Shown: one piece after another, positions 1-5,893 of the stretch
Layout of the letters: each line of letters begins with the position of its first letter
Position numbering within the stretch: the first letter of the stretch is position 1
Assembly (NCBI GenBank): GCA_021826785.1
Contig: JAKAYN010000020.1
Location: forward strand, 1-8,221
Length of the DNA: 8,221 bases
Origin: Thermoplasmata archaeon
GTDB taxonomy: Archaea; Thermoplasmatota; Thermoplasmata; Thermoplasmatales; Thermoplasmataceae
Reading direction: 5' to 3'
Program-made: the position numbers and the translations under genes
Notes under the pieces: generated by a model
Database searches by the model: none
Seen by the model: only the letters and a program-made list of their open reading frames with translations
What the model was told of the DNA's origin: nothing

Positions 1-167
1 AAATTATAAAAGATCCATTGGCAGCATATGAATACTCATTGAAGCATGGTGAATGCATACTTGTCTGCGGCTCGATGTATCTAATAGGCGATATAATGCA
101 AAGGGAAAATATAAGTGATCTTCCATTTATAGATACTGGTAAAAAAATCAGTAAAGAAATTGGTTAA
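1..167 (+). CDS. folC: Folylpolyglutamate synthase / dihydrofolate synthase (FolC/MurC-like ligase), C-terminal fragment
   Basis: Only the last 54 codons are present; the gene begins before the window and reads from base 3 to a TAA at 165-167. The visible tail contains D-P-L-A-A-Y-E-Y, then ILVCGSMYLIGDIM. This matches the end of the Mur-ligase-like C-terminal domain of FolC, where a strand ending in a G-S-x-Y-L-x-G-(D/E) signature is close to invariant. FolC enzymes use ATP to add glutamate to folate-type pterins, and in some organisms to dihydropteroate; in archaea the acceptor may be a modified folate. The ATP-binding N-terminal part is outside the window, so the catalytic residues cannot be checked. 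The next gene on the same strand starts 41 bases downstream. The family call is fairly secure; the exact substrate is not. Confidence 0.8.
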   Translation, partial: IIKDPLAAYEYSLKHGECILVCGSMYLIGDIMQRENISDLPFIDTGKKISKEIG

Positions 168-173
168 AAAATA

Positions 174-186
174 TTTTAGTATATTG
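174..186 (+). promoter_or_regulatory. Candidate TATA element for cdc6
   Basis: The AT stretch TTTTAGTATATTG is centred about 27-29 bases before the GTG at 209. That is where an archaeal TATA box would sit for a leaderless transcript starting at that codon. A second AT-rich element (CTTATAA, 196-202) lies too close to either start codon to serve it. The assignment rests on spacing and composition alone in an AT-rich genome. Confidence 0.3.
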
Positions 187-208
187 ACCTAATAACTTAT
201 AACCGCTG

Positions 209-1441
209 GTGCCTATGGATAATCCATTTATTAAATATTCAAAGTCTGATGATTATATTATCGGTAATTTAAAAACACTTAGTAGCTCATACATACCTGA
301 AAATCTTCCACATAGGGAGCATCAGATAGAATTAATGGCAAAGGCACTGAGCTCGATTATGCACGGTGGCATAGCTTCGAATATACTATTATACGGCCAG
401 TCAGGTTCAGGAAAAACATCCTCAGCGCTTAATGTGACCAATATGTTAAAGGGCGTTGCCAGTGATATGGTTTCAATACATTATATAAACTGCGAGATCT
501 ATGACTCGCATTATTCTATTATGGTTCACATGGTTAATTCCTTCTCCGGTGAGGAACAGATACCAAACCTGGGCCTGCCATTTGATAAGATATACTACGA
601 GCTTGTTAAGAGAATAAGATCACGAAATATATATACATTAATAATACTCGATGAAATAGATCGGCTTCTATCAAAGAACGGCAGTGACTCGCTTTACATA
701 ATATTAAAACTGCTAAGTGACACGGAAGGATCAATAATAGGCATAACAAACGATTCATCATTTGTGAATAAACTCGATATGCGTGTTAAGAGCAGGCTAA
801 ATGCAGAGAGCATAATTTTTACACCATACAATGCCGAGGAGCTAAAGGACATTTTAAAATTTAGAATAAAAGGTGTGATAAAGGATGGCTTTATCGAGGA
901 ATCCGCTATAAATCTATGTGCAGCCATAGGCGCTCAGGAGCACGGTGATGCAAGGAAGGCCATAGAACTCTTAAGAATTGCAATAGAATACTGTTTAAGG
1001 GAGAATAAGGATAAAGTTACAATAGATGATATATACATGGCAAGGGAGCGCTTTGAGATGAACATCTTAAAGGAATCTGTTAAAACGCTGCCAATACATT
1101 CAAAAATGGTACTTTTAAGTGCAATCTTAACACAGGATGTAGGCTCTGATATCGCAGTTACAGGTGAAATATACGAAAATTACAGGAATATATGCGCCGA
1201 AATTGGATTGCAGCCACTTTCAATAAGAAGGATATCAGATTTAATGGCATCACTTGACGATCTTGGACTTATAGTTACAACGACAAGAAGCCTCGGCCGC
1301 TATGGCAGAACAAAGCTGATAAAGGTAACACAACCAATGGCAATAAAGAACTATATACTTGAGGATGAAACATTTAAAAACTTTCAGGGCTCAAAGATCG
1401 TGCGCCAGTCAAAATTAAGAACAAACTATGATGATATATAA
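209..1441 (+). CDS. cdc6: Orc1/Cdc6 replication initiator
   Basis: This is an archaeal Orc1/Cdc6 AAA+ ATPase that binds origin DNA and helps load the MCM helicase. Its 410 residues are the usual length. Residues 28-40 (Y-I-P-E-N-L-P-H-R-E-H-Q-I) are the family's N-terminal signature. Walker A is GQSGSGKT at 63-70, Walker B LIILDEID at 144-151, and sensor 1 is Asn181 in G-I-T-N-D. A box VII arginine lies in R-V-K-S-R-L (192-197), and sensor 2 is Arg248 in G-D-A-R-K-A. From about residue 290 to the end is the winged-helix DNA-binding domain, with S-I-R-R-I-S-D-L-M resembling a recognition helix. All motor residues are intact. The start is either GTG at 209, which fits a TATA-like element, or ATG at 215; the latter has GGTG three bases ahead. 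The 41-base upstream spacer is too short for an obvious replication origin. Confidence 0.95.
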   Translation: MPMDNPFIKYSKSDDYIIGNLKTLSSSYIPENLPHREHQIELMAKALSSIMHGGIASNILLYGQSGSGKTSSALNVTNMLKGVASDMVSIHYINCEIYDSHYSIMVHMVNSFSGEEQIPNLGLPFDKIYYELVKRIRSRNIYTLIILDEIDRLLSKNGSDSLYIILKLLSDTEGSIIGITNDSSFVNKLDMRVKSRLNAESIIFTPYNAEELKDILKFRIKGVIKDGFIEESAINLCAAIGAQEHGDARKAIELLRIAIEYCLRENKDKVTIDDIYMARERFEMNILKESVKTLPIHSKMVLLSAILTQDVGSDIAVTGEIYENYRNICAEIGLQPLSIRRISDLMASLDDLGLIVTTTRSLGRYGRTKLIKVTQPMAIKNYILEDETFKNFQGSKIVRQSKLRTNYDDI

Positions 1442-1466
1442 ATCATATTCTGATGATTGAGTTTTT
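1441..1466 (+). terminator. Possible terminator hairpin plus T-tract after cdc6
   Basis: A perfect 6-base inverted repeat (AATCAT / ATGATT, 1441-1446 and 1453-1458, 6-base loop) lies at the cdc6 stop codon and is followed by GAGTTTTT. The stem is AT-rich and weak. Archaeal termination depends mainly on the T-tract, so the T-run at 1462-1466 is probably the functional part, if any. It sits between convergent cdc6 and tenA, where a terminator is expected. Confidence 0.35.
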
Positions 1467-1493
1467 CATTGATTAAAATATAATTTAGGAAAG

Positions 1494-2111
1494 TCATTGT
1501 TTTTGATGATAGTATGCCTCATCCCAGTATCTAAGCTCGTACATTGTTCCATACTTTATTATCATTAATTGCTCCTCATTAAAATCCATTTTTTCCATTA
1601 TTGATATGTATTTATTCGTTATGTCACGATACTTTTTATCCCTGTAAAAATCAAACCAGAATTTGAATCTATCATCGTTTATCTCTGTATTTTCTGCTAT
1701 TAAATCGTAGGTCCACTGGCATGGAAACATGGCAAGCATGCCATTTACATCGTTCTCACGTGACCATCTCCTTAGATGATTTATATATGAATAGTTTGTA
1801 TAATTCATCATAGAATCATTTATAACATCTTTTTTTACATTAAACATATCGAGCATCATTAGATGAAATTCAGGCTCCTCGATGCCTATCATCTCATAAA
1901 GCTCCTTTATATCATTGTTTTTTGTATTTTTGTATATTGCTGCGGCAGCATCCTTATAGTATTTTAAATAGATATCATCCTGTATTAAATAATACCTAAA
2001 TTTTTCATCACTTAATGTCCCATAGGACATCTCATTTATAAATGGATGATTCATTATAGATGATACAATGCTTTTTATATAATCATCATTTAAAATATCT
2101 GATAGTTTCAT
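1494..2111 (-). CDS. tenA: TenA/thiaminase II family aminopyrimidine aminohydrolase
   Basis: TenA proteins hydrolyse degraded or amino forms of the thiamin pyrimidine, such as aminomethyl-HMP, to HMP for re-use in thiamin diphosphate synthesis; some also cleave thiamin. They are cytosolic, all-helical oligomers. This 205-residue protein is slightly shorter than Bacillus subtilis TenA. It has the H-P-F motif (22-24) and F-R-Y-Y-L-I-Q-D-D-I-Y-L (38-49), in which Asp45 and Tyr48 match the pyrimidine-binding Asp44 and Tyr47 of B. subtilis. Cys131 and Tyr135 in P-C-Q-W-T-Y match catalytic Cys135 and Tyr139 with the same spacing. Glu192 and Trp196 in Y-E-L-R-Y-W-D-E-A match the C-terminal glutamate motif. 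The cysteine places it in the TenA_C class. It lies 61 bases downstream of the GH1 gene on the same strand but has its own promoter candidate. The old name 'transcriptional activator TenA' is misleading. Confidence 0.93.
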   Translation of the reverse strand: MKLSDILNDDYIKSIVSSIMNHPFINEMSYGTLSDEKFRYYLIQDDIYLKYYKDAAAAIYKNTKNNDIKELYEMIGIEEPEFHLMMLDMFNVKKDVINDSMMNYTNYSYINHLRRWSRENDVNGMLAMFPCQWTYDLIAENTEINDDRFKFWFDFYRDKKYRDITNKYISIMEKMDFNEEQLMIIKYGTMYELRYWDEAYYHQKQ

Positions 2112-2129
2112 GGTCTTTAATTGTATGTT

Positions 2130-2141
2130 CTTATTTATCTT
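2130..2141 (-). promoter_or_regulatory. Candidate TATA element for tenA
   Basis: Read on the - strand, AAGATAAATAAG lies about 20-30 bases ahead of the tenA ATG. There is no Shine-Dalgarno sequence before that ATG (AAAGACC directly precedes it). The spacing suits a leaderless transcript, so tenA may be transcribed independently of the upstream GH1 gene. This is a weak, composition-based call. I see no thiamin pyrophosphate riboswitch in the 61-base spacer. Confidence 0.35.
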
Positions 2142-2172
2142 TTTTTGGCATAAGTTTTATTATAAAAGTCAT

Positions 2173-3546
2173 TTAATCATTAATACCATCATTTAGAATA
2201 CTTGCATAAAGGTAAAATGAATCTTTTTTGTTATTTTTTATATCTATCATTCCGCAGCGCCTTGCAAAACCATCCGAAAACTCGTAGCCATCGTATAAAG
2301 TTGAGTATATATTTCCAGTTATTTTGATAAATTTCATTGATCTATAAATATCAATCAGCGATCTTTTAACAAATTCTGCCCTTTTATTGTCACTGCCAGG
2401 AACCTTTTCACCTGCAATTATATTGAATTTAAATGATTTATATACATCATAAAGTGCCATTTCCATCATTGGCTCAACATCATTATTATCCGAGCAGACC
2501 CTGCATGGCATAAACGTAAATCTCAATGGCAATGGAAGTATATCCTGACCAGTGTACTTTGTGTATACATTTCCTGAATAGTCAATTTCAATGAAATCTG
2601 TTCCGTAAAATTCGTTAATGCGCTTTTCATCGAAAATATTCGATAAATCATTATCAAATAAACCATAGATTGAGTTAAATAGAATTAACTTGTTCATTAT
2701 ATAATTGGTATAATCAGCTATTTTGATGGAATCATCATCGTATGGTATGTAATTATTATATGATATGGATATTCCGGTTTTACCTATTTTAGATAATATC
2801 TTATATGCAATATTGTGTGAATATGCCATATTTCTAAGTGAAATTATGGATGCATCATAGCTTGATATTCCAGGAGGATAACCATCAAGGTTTCCGTACA
2901 TGTAGCCCTTATTTATAACATCATTGCCGTTATTTATTGTTATATAAAAATCTGCATTGTTTATGGTTCTTGAAATATAGTATGCATACTTTGCAAACTC
3001 ATTTACTATGTTTTTGTTTATCCATCCGGATCTTTTATTTTTAAATGGTGATTTATTTGTCTGAACAGGATCATGCAGCCATAACGGCAGGACACCATTG
3101 TACAAAGTTAATATTATCTTAATATTATATGATTTTGCCCTTTCTATAAAATCATGGTATTTCTCTATAATATTATTATCTGCAGATTTTTTAAGTTCAT
3201 TAAACAGCTTATCATTAAGTGATATACCAATGGTATCATTTTTATCATTCATTTTTATATCAGCATCGATGTTTTCAGTGCCATCCGGAAACAGTGATGC
3301 CCAGTCCATGTCTATTTTTATTGTATTTAAATGATTTTTGTTTATTTCCTGCAATAAATCATTTGATAGGTACTGAATTTTATTATCCTCAGGGTAACCG
3401 TCCTTAATATAGTTCATTTTTCTTATATCATCATTATGTGTCCACTCATACCAGTCACTGTTTTTTGATATATTTTTATTATTCTGTAGATAGCCTACAT
3501 GAAAGCCCTTTATAAAATCATCATTGAATATTATAGGCATGCACAT
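2173..3546 (-). CDS. Glycoside hydrolase family 1 homologue, probably catalytically inactive
   Basis: Its landmarks align in order with Sulfolobus LacS beta-glycosidase: S-D-W-Y-E-W-T-H-N-D (30-39), D-W-A-S-L-F-P (81-87), L-P-L-W-L-H-D-P (153-160), S-G-W (173-175), G-Y-P-P-G (222-226) and S-D-G-F-A-R-R-C-G (424-432). The active site is dismantled. The acid/base motif N-E-P is N-N-G (205-207), so the glutamate is Asn206. The nucleophile motif T-E-N-G reads I-A-G-E (377-380), putting Ala378 at the nucleophile. The subsite His-Trp of LacS is Asn150-Gly151, and the W-S motif near the end is Y414-S415. Glu422 in Y-E-F survives. Classical GH1 hydrolysis is therefore unlikely; a sugar-binding or other role is possible. 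The frame is nonetheless intact over 457 codons. About 53 residues are Asn, suggesting AT-driven drift. The start may be ATG 3546 or, better placed for the promoter, ATG 3540. It is divergent from lipB and upstream of tenA. Confidence 0.85.
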   Translation of the reverse strand: MCMPIIFNDDFIKGFHVGYLQNNKNISKNSDWYEWTHNDDIRKMNYIKDGYPEDNKIQYLSNDLLQEINKNHLNTIKIDMDWASLFPDGTENIDADIKMNDKNDTIGISLNDKLFNELKKSADNNIIEKYHDFIERAKSYNIKIILTLYNGVLPLWLHDPVQTNKSPFKNKRSGWINKNIVNEFAKYAYYISRTINNADFYITINNGNDVINKGYMYGNLDGYPPGISSYDASIISLRNMAYSHNIAYKILSKIGKTGISISYNNYIPYDDDSIKIADYTNYIMNKLILFNSIYGLFDNDLSNIFDEKRINEFYGTDFIEIDYSGNVYTKYTGQDILPLPLRFTFMPCRVCSDNNDVEPMMEMALYDVYKSFKFNIIAGEKVPGSDNKRAEFVKRSLIDIYRSMKFIKITGNIYSTLYDGYEFSDGFARRCGMIDIKNNKKDSFYLYASILNDGIND

Positions 3547-3547
3547 T

Positions 3548-3558
3548 AATTTTTTATT
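3548..3558 (+). promoter_or_regulatory. Candidate TATA element for lipB
   Basis: AATTTTTTATT is centred about 26 bases before the lipB ATG at 3579, as expected for a leaderless archaeal transcript. It lies directly next to the start of the divergent GH1 gene, so the two promoters must overlap physically. The call rests on spacing only. Confidence 0.35.
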
Positions 3559-3560
3559 CT

Positions 3561-3572
3561 ATAATAATATTT
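3561..3572 (-). promoter_or_regulatory. Candidate TATA element for the GH1-like gene
   Basis: On the - strand, AAATATTATTAT is centred about 26-27 bases before ATG 3540 (the third codon of the longest frame). It fits ATG 3546 less well, where the expected window reads TCACAAAT. This favours the start at 3540. The element also overlaps a short inverted repeat, ATATT-4-AATAT, at 3567-3580 across the lipB start. Confidence 0.35.
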
Positions 3573-4235
3573 GTGAATATGCCGGATTTCATCATCTTTG
3601 AAAAACCCATGGAATATAAAAGCGTTTTGGAATTCCAGCGCAGGCTTGTTGACCTTAGGAATAATGATAAAATAGATGATACATTTATATTTCTTGAGCA
3701 CGAGGATGTTTACACAGCTGGAGTACATTACAAAGGAAACGATGACATTATAAAGGTTGAGCGTGGCGGCTATGCAACATATCATGGGCCAGGTCAGATA
3801 GTGGTATATTTTATAGTAAACCTTCGAAAAAGGAATATGAACGCCCTAGATATGATAAGGCTAATACAGTCATCTGTTATGAAAACGCTTAAAATTTATA
3901 ATATTGAATCGTATCCAATGCTAAACGAAAAGACCGGTGTCTGGTCAAAAAATAAAAAGATATGTTCTATAGGTTTGGCAATAAAGGGTTTTTCAACATT
4001 TCATGGAATGGCATTAAATGTTAATACAGACCTTTCAAAATTTAATATGATTATGCCCTGCAATTTTTCACCCGATATTATGACATCAATGGAAAGCATA
4101 TTGGGCAGAAAATTAGATATAAATGCTGTAAGAAACACACTTATGGAAAATATAGCCATGGATTTTAAGATAACTCAAAAAAATGTTTATAAAAATATTG
4201 ATTTAATGGGCTATTGTAATGGACTGCTCCCTTAA
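3573..4235 (+). CDS. lipB: Lipoyl(octanoyl) transferase LipB
   Basis: LipB moves an octanoyl (or lipoyl) group onto a lysine of lipoyl-domain proteins such as the E2 subunits of 2-oxoacid dehydrogenases or glycine cleavage H protein; LipA then inserts sulfur. The 220-residue protein carries the family signature R-G-G-Y-A-T-Y-H-G-P-G-Q (64-75), T-G-V-W (121-124) and K-I-C-S-I-G-L (129-135). It also has H-G-M-A-L-N-V (144-150) and M-P-C-N (161-164). Lys129 and Cys163 match the catalytic Lys135 and Cys169 of E. coli LipB, with an identical spacing of 34 residues. This distinguishes it from LplA ligases, which lack the cysteine. The usual P-C-G is P-C-N here. The start is GTG 3573 or, more likely, ATG 3579, which fits the TATA candidate. 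Its last 33 bases overlap the convergent P5C dehydrogenase gene. Archaea lack the bacterial ACP-based fatty acid pathway, so the acyl donor is unclear. Confidence 0.93.
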   Translation: MNMPDFIIFEKPMEYKSVLEFQRRLVDLRNNDKIDDTFIFLEHEDVYTAGVHYKGNDDIIKVERGGYATYHGPGQIVVYFIVNLRKRNMNALDMIRLIQSSVMKTLKIYNIESYPMLNEKTGVWSKNKKICSIGLAIKGFSTFHGMALNVNTDLSKFNMIMPCNFSPDIMTSMESILGRKLDINAVRNTLMENIAMDFKITQKNVYKNIDLMGYCNGLLP

Positions 4236-5750
4236 AAACTGTGATAAGTAATAGAAAGACCCTGTTCCCTTGCCTGTGCTTCCACTGAGCTTCCAGCCAA
4301 CAAATGGCTGTGATCCAACCATGGCACCTGTTGATGCACCTGCCGTTCTATTGGCGTATACAACACCAACGTCTATACTATCAAAGTAATGCTGGTACTC
4401 TTTTGGATCCTCTGTGAAGATTCCGCCTGTTAATCCATAATCCATTGAGTTTATATCATTTATGGCCTCATCTATGGATTTCACCTTAATTATCGCCACG
4501 GCCGGAAGAAATATCTCATTTCTTAGTATATATACATCAGGCTTTAAATCAGTAATTACCGTTGGTTCAACGTAGTATCCCCTTTTATCAATGACCTTTC
4601 CACCTGTAAGTACCTTTCCATCCTTAAAGTAGGTTTCACACATCTTTTTATATTTTTCATAAGCATCCTTGTTTACGAGAGGATTCATAAACGTTGCTTT
4701 CTCCCTAGGGTCACCGACCTTTATGTTTTTGGTTCTCTCAACAAACATCTCTATGAATTTATCATAGATTTTTTCATGCACGTATATTAAAGATGATGCA
4801 CTGCACTTCTGGCCTGCGAAACCGAATGATGATCTCACACAGCCCTCAACGGCCTTTTCAATGTTTGCTTTGTCAGATACTATGACGGCATCCTTTCCAC
4901 CCATTTCGGTTATAACAGGCTTCGGTCCATATTTTGTTGCATTCTTAAATATCCTAAGGCCGACATCTCTCGATCCGGTGAAAACAACACCTGCAACCTT
5001 CTTATTCTCTGTTATTATATCACCTATAAGGCTGCCTGTGCCTGAGACAAAGGCTATTGCGTCCTTGTTAACGCCAGCCTCAATAAGCAGCCTTACAAAT
5101 AAGTAAAGTGATAATGGTATATCGCTGCTTGGCTTTAATAAAACGGAATTTCCTGTTATTAAAGGACCTGTTGTCATGCCAACCCCTATGGAAAAGAAGT
5201 TAAACGGGGATATGACGGCAAAGAGGCCGTATGGTTTCATGAAGCTTATAGATTCCTCGTTTTCATATGCCTTGCCAGTAAACTTTATAAAGCCATGGTT
5301 TTCTATCATGCTCATTGCGTAGTATCTCATGAAATCTATTGCCTCATCAACATCGCCAATAGCCTCGTATCTATTTTTTCCATTCTCATATGTTAATAAA
5401 GCCGCAAATTCGAATTTTCTTTTTTGAAGAAGCTCTATGGCCTTTTCTATTATATTAACCCTTTTATCATATTCTATTCCAAACCATTTTTTATAGCCAG
5501 AGCTTAAAATATCAATGGCCTTTTCAATGTTTTCCTTCGAGGCAAGCTGAAATGTTGCAATTTCACTTTCATCTATAGGTGATACATCTTTTATCTTTTT
5601 TTCCTCTTTTACATCATCGATGATTATATTTGGATATTCCTTTCCAAAGTAGGTCTTTACAGATTCGAGTGCCTCCTCATATTTTTTGTCAAATTCATCC
5701 TCCTTGCCGGCAGCCTTCATTTTTAGGTACGTGTTTTCGTTATAAAACAT
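4203..5750 (-). CDS. rocA: 1-pyrroline-5-carboxylate (glutamate semialdehyde) dehydrogenase
   Basis: This NAD(P)-dependent enzyme oxidises glutamate semialdehyde, the open form of P5C, to glutamate, the second step of proline breakdown. The 515-residue length and an N-terminal helical extension of about 50 residues ending in E-Y-P-N-I-I-I fit monofunctional P5C dehydrogenases. E-N-G-K-N-R-Y-E-A (122-130) and D-E-A-I-D-F-M-R-Y-Y (135-144) are typical of the subfamily. The aldehyde dehydrogenase core is complete: Asn184 in S-P-F-N-F-F, Lys206 in L-L-K-P-S-S-D, the cofactor loop F-T-G-S-R-D-V-G (257-264), general base Glu282 in E-M-G-G-K-D-A, nucleophile Cys316 in F-A-G-Q-K-C-S-A, and Glu412 in N-E-I-F. 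The C-terminal N-R-T-A-G-A-S-T-G-A and G-S-Q-P-F-V-G-W (479-486) elements point to P5CDH over generic family members. The start at 5750 has a well-placed TATA element. No proline dehydrogenase gene is in the window. Confidence 0.9.
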   Translation of the reverse strand: MFYNENTYLKMKAAGKEDEFDKKYEEALESVKTYFGKEYPNIIIDDVKEEKKIKDVSPIDESEIATFQLASKENIEKAIDILSSGYKKWFGIEYDKRVNIIEKAIELLQKRKFEFAALLTYENGKNRYEAIGDVDEAIDFMRYYAMSMIENHGFIKFTGKAYENEESISFMKPYGLFAVISPFNFFSIGVGMTTGPLITGNSVLLKPSSDIPLSLYLFVRLLIEAGVNKDAIAFVSGTGSLIGDIITENKKVAGVVFTGSRDVGLRIFKNATKYGPKPVITEMGGKDAVIVSDKANIEKAVEGCVRSSFGFAGQKCSASSLIYVHEKIYDKFIEMFVERTKNIKVGDPREKATFMNPLVNKDAYEKYKKMCETYFKDGKVLTGGKVIDKRGYYVEPTVITDLKPDVYILRNEIFLPAVAIIKVKSIDEAINDINSMDYGLTGGIFTEDPKEYQHYFDSIDVGVVYANRTAGASTGAMVGSQPFVGWKLSGSTGKGTGSFYYLSQFLREQSITIAH

Positions 5751-5769
5751 GCTTAAAAATTCATAGGAG

Positions 5770-5781
5770 ATAAATAAATTT
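5770..5781 (-). promoter_or_regulatory. Candidate TATA element for the P5C dehydrogenase gene
   Basis: On the - strand, AAATTTATTTAT lies about 20-31 bases before the ATG at 5750, centred near -25. The bases directly before that ATG (TTTTTAAGC) contain no Shine-Dalgarno motif, so a leaderless transcript is likely. It is one of the better promoter candidates in the window. It abuts one copy of the T7-AAAATAA repeat at 5779-5796. Confidence 0.5.
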
Positions 5782-5796
5782 TTTTAAAATAACAAT
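5779..5796 (+). repeat. Direct repeat, copy 1 (T-tract element)
   Basis: TTTTTTTAAAATAACAAT occurs here and, with one extra A, again at 5874-5892. The two copies flank the divergent spacer between the P5C dehydrogenase gene and the downstream + strand operon. They could be paired regulator sites or chance similarity in AT-rich DNA. Confidence 0.45.
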
Positions 5797-5864
5797 TATC
5801 AGTGAACGTAAAATTTTAGGAAAGTTAAAAAATGATGGCGTTTAAATTTATTTATAATGAAAAC

Positions 5865-5873
5865 ATTTATCTA
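5865..5873 (+). promoter_or_regulatory. Candidate TATA element for the 5894 gene and rnhB
   Basis: ATTTATCTA is centred about 25 bases before the ATG at 5894, consistent with a leaderless transcript; AAACAATC precedes the ATG with no ribosome site. A stronger-looking AT box (TTTATTTATAATG, 5847-5859) sits further upstream and would give a short leader instead. Either would serve the unknown gene and the downstream rnhB. Confidence 0.4.
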
Positions 5874-5892
5874 TTTTTTTAAAATAAACAAT
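5874..5892 (+). repeat. Direct repeat, copy 2 (T-tract element)
   Basis: TTTTTTTAAAATAAACAAT is the partner of the element at 5779-5796, identical except for one inserted A. It ends two bases before the start codon at 5894, so in this copy it would lie at the transcription start of that gene. Confidence 0.45.
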
Positions 5893-5893
5893 C

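Noticed and set aside
168..208. A replication origin beside cdc6
   Set aside because: Archaeal origins often lie next to cdc6, but this spacer is 41 bases, and I see no origin recognition box repeats here or in the 52-base downstream spacer. The origin may be elsewhere.
1451..1500. A C/D box guide RNA in the cdc6-tenA spacer, prompted by TGATGATTGAG
   Set aside because: There is a C-box-like string, but no D box (CTGA) at suitable spacing and no second box pair.
2112..2172. A thiamin pyrophosphate riboswitch before tenA
   Set aside because: The 61-base spacer is too short for the element and shows neither the CUGAGA-type nor the other conserved core strings.
4861..5106. An 81-codon + strand open frame inside the dehydrogenase gene
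   Set aside because: It is antisense to conserved aldehyde dehydrogenase motifs and resembles no known protein, so it is a shadow frame. The other internal opposite-strand frames (694-927, 3098-3407, 3546-3785, 7552-7794) were rejected for the same reason.
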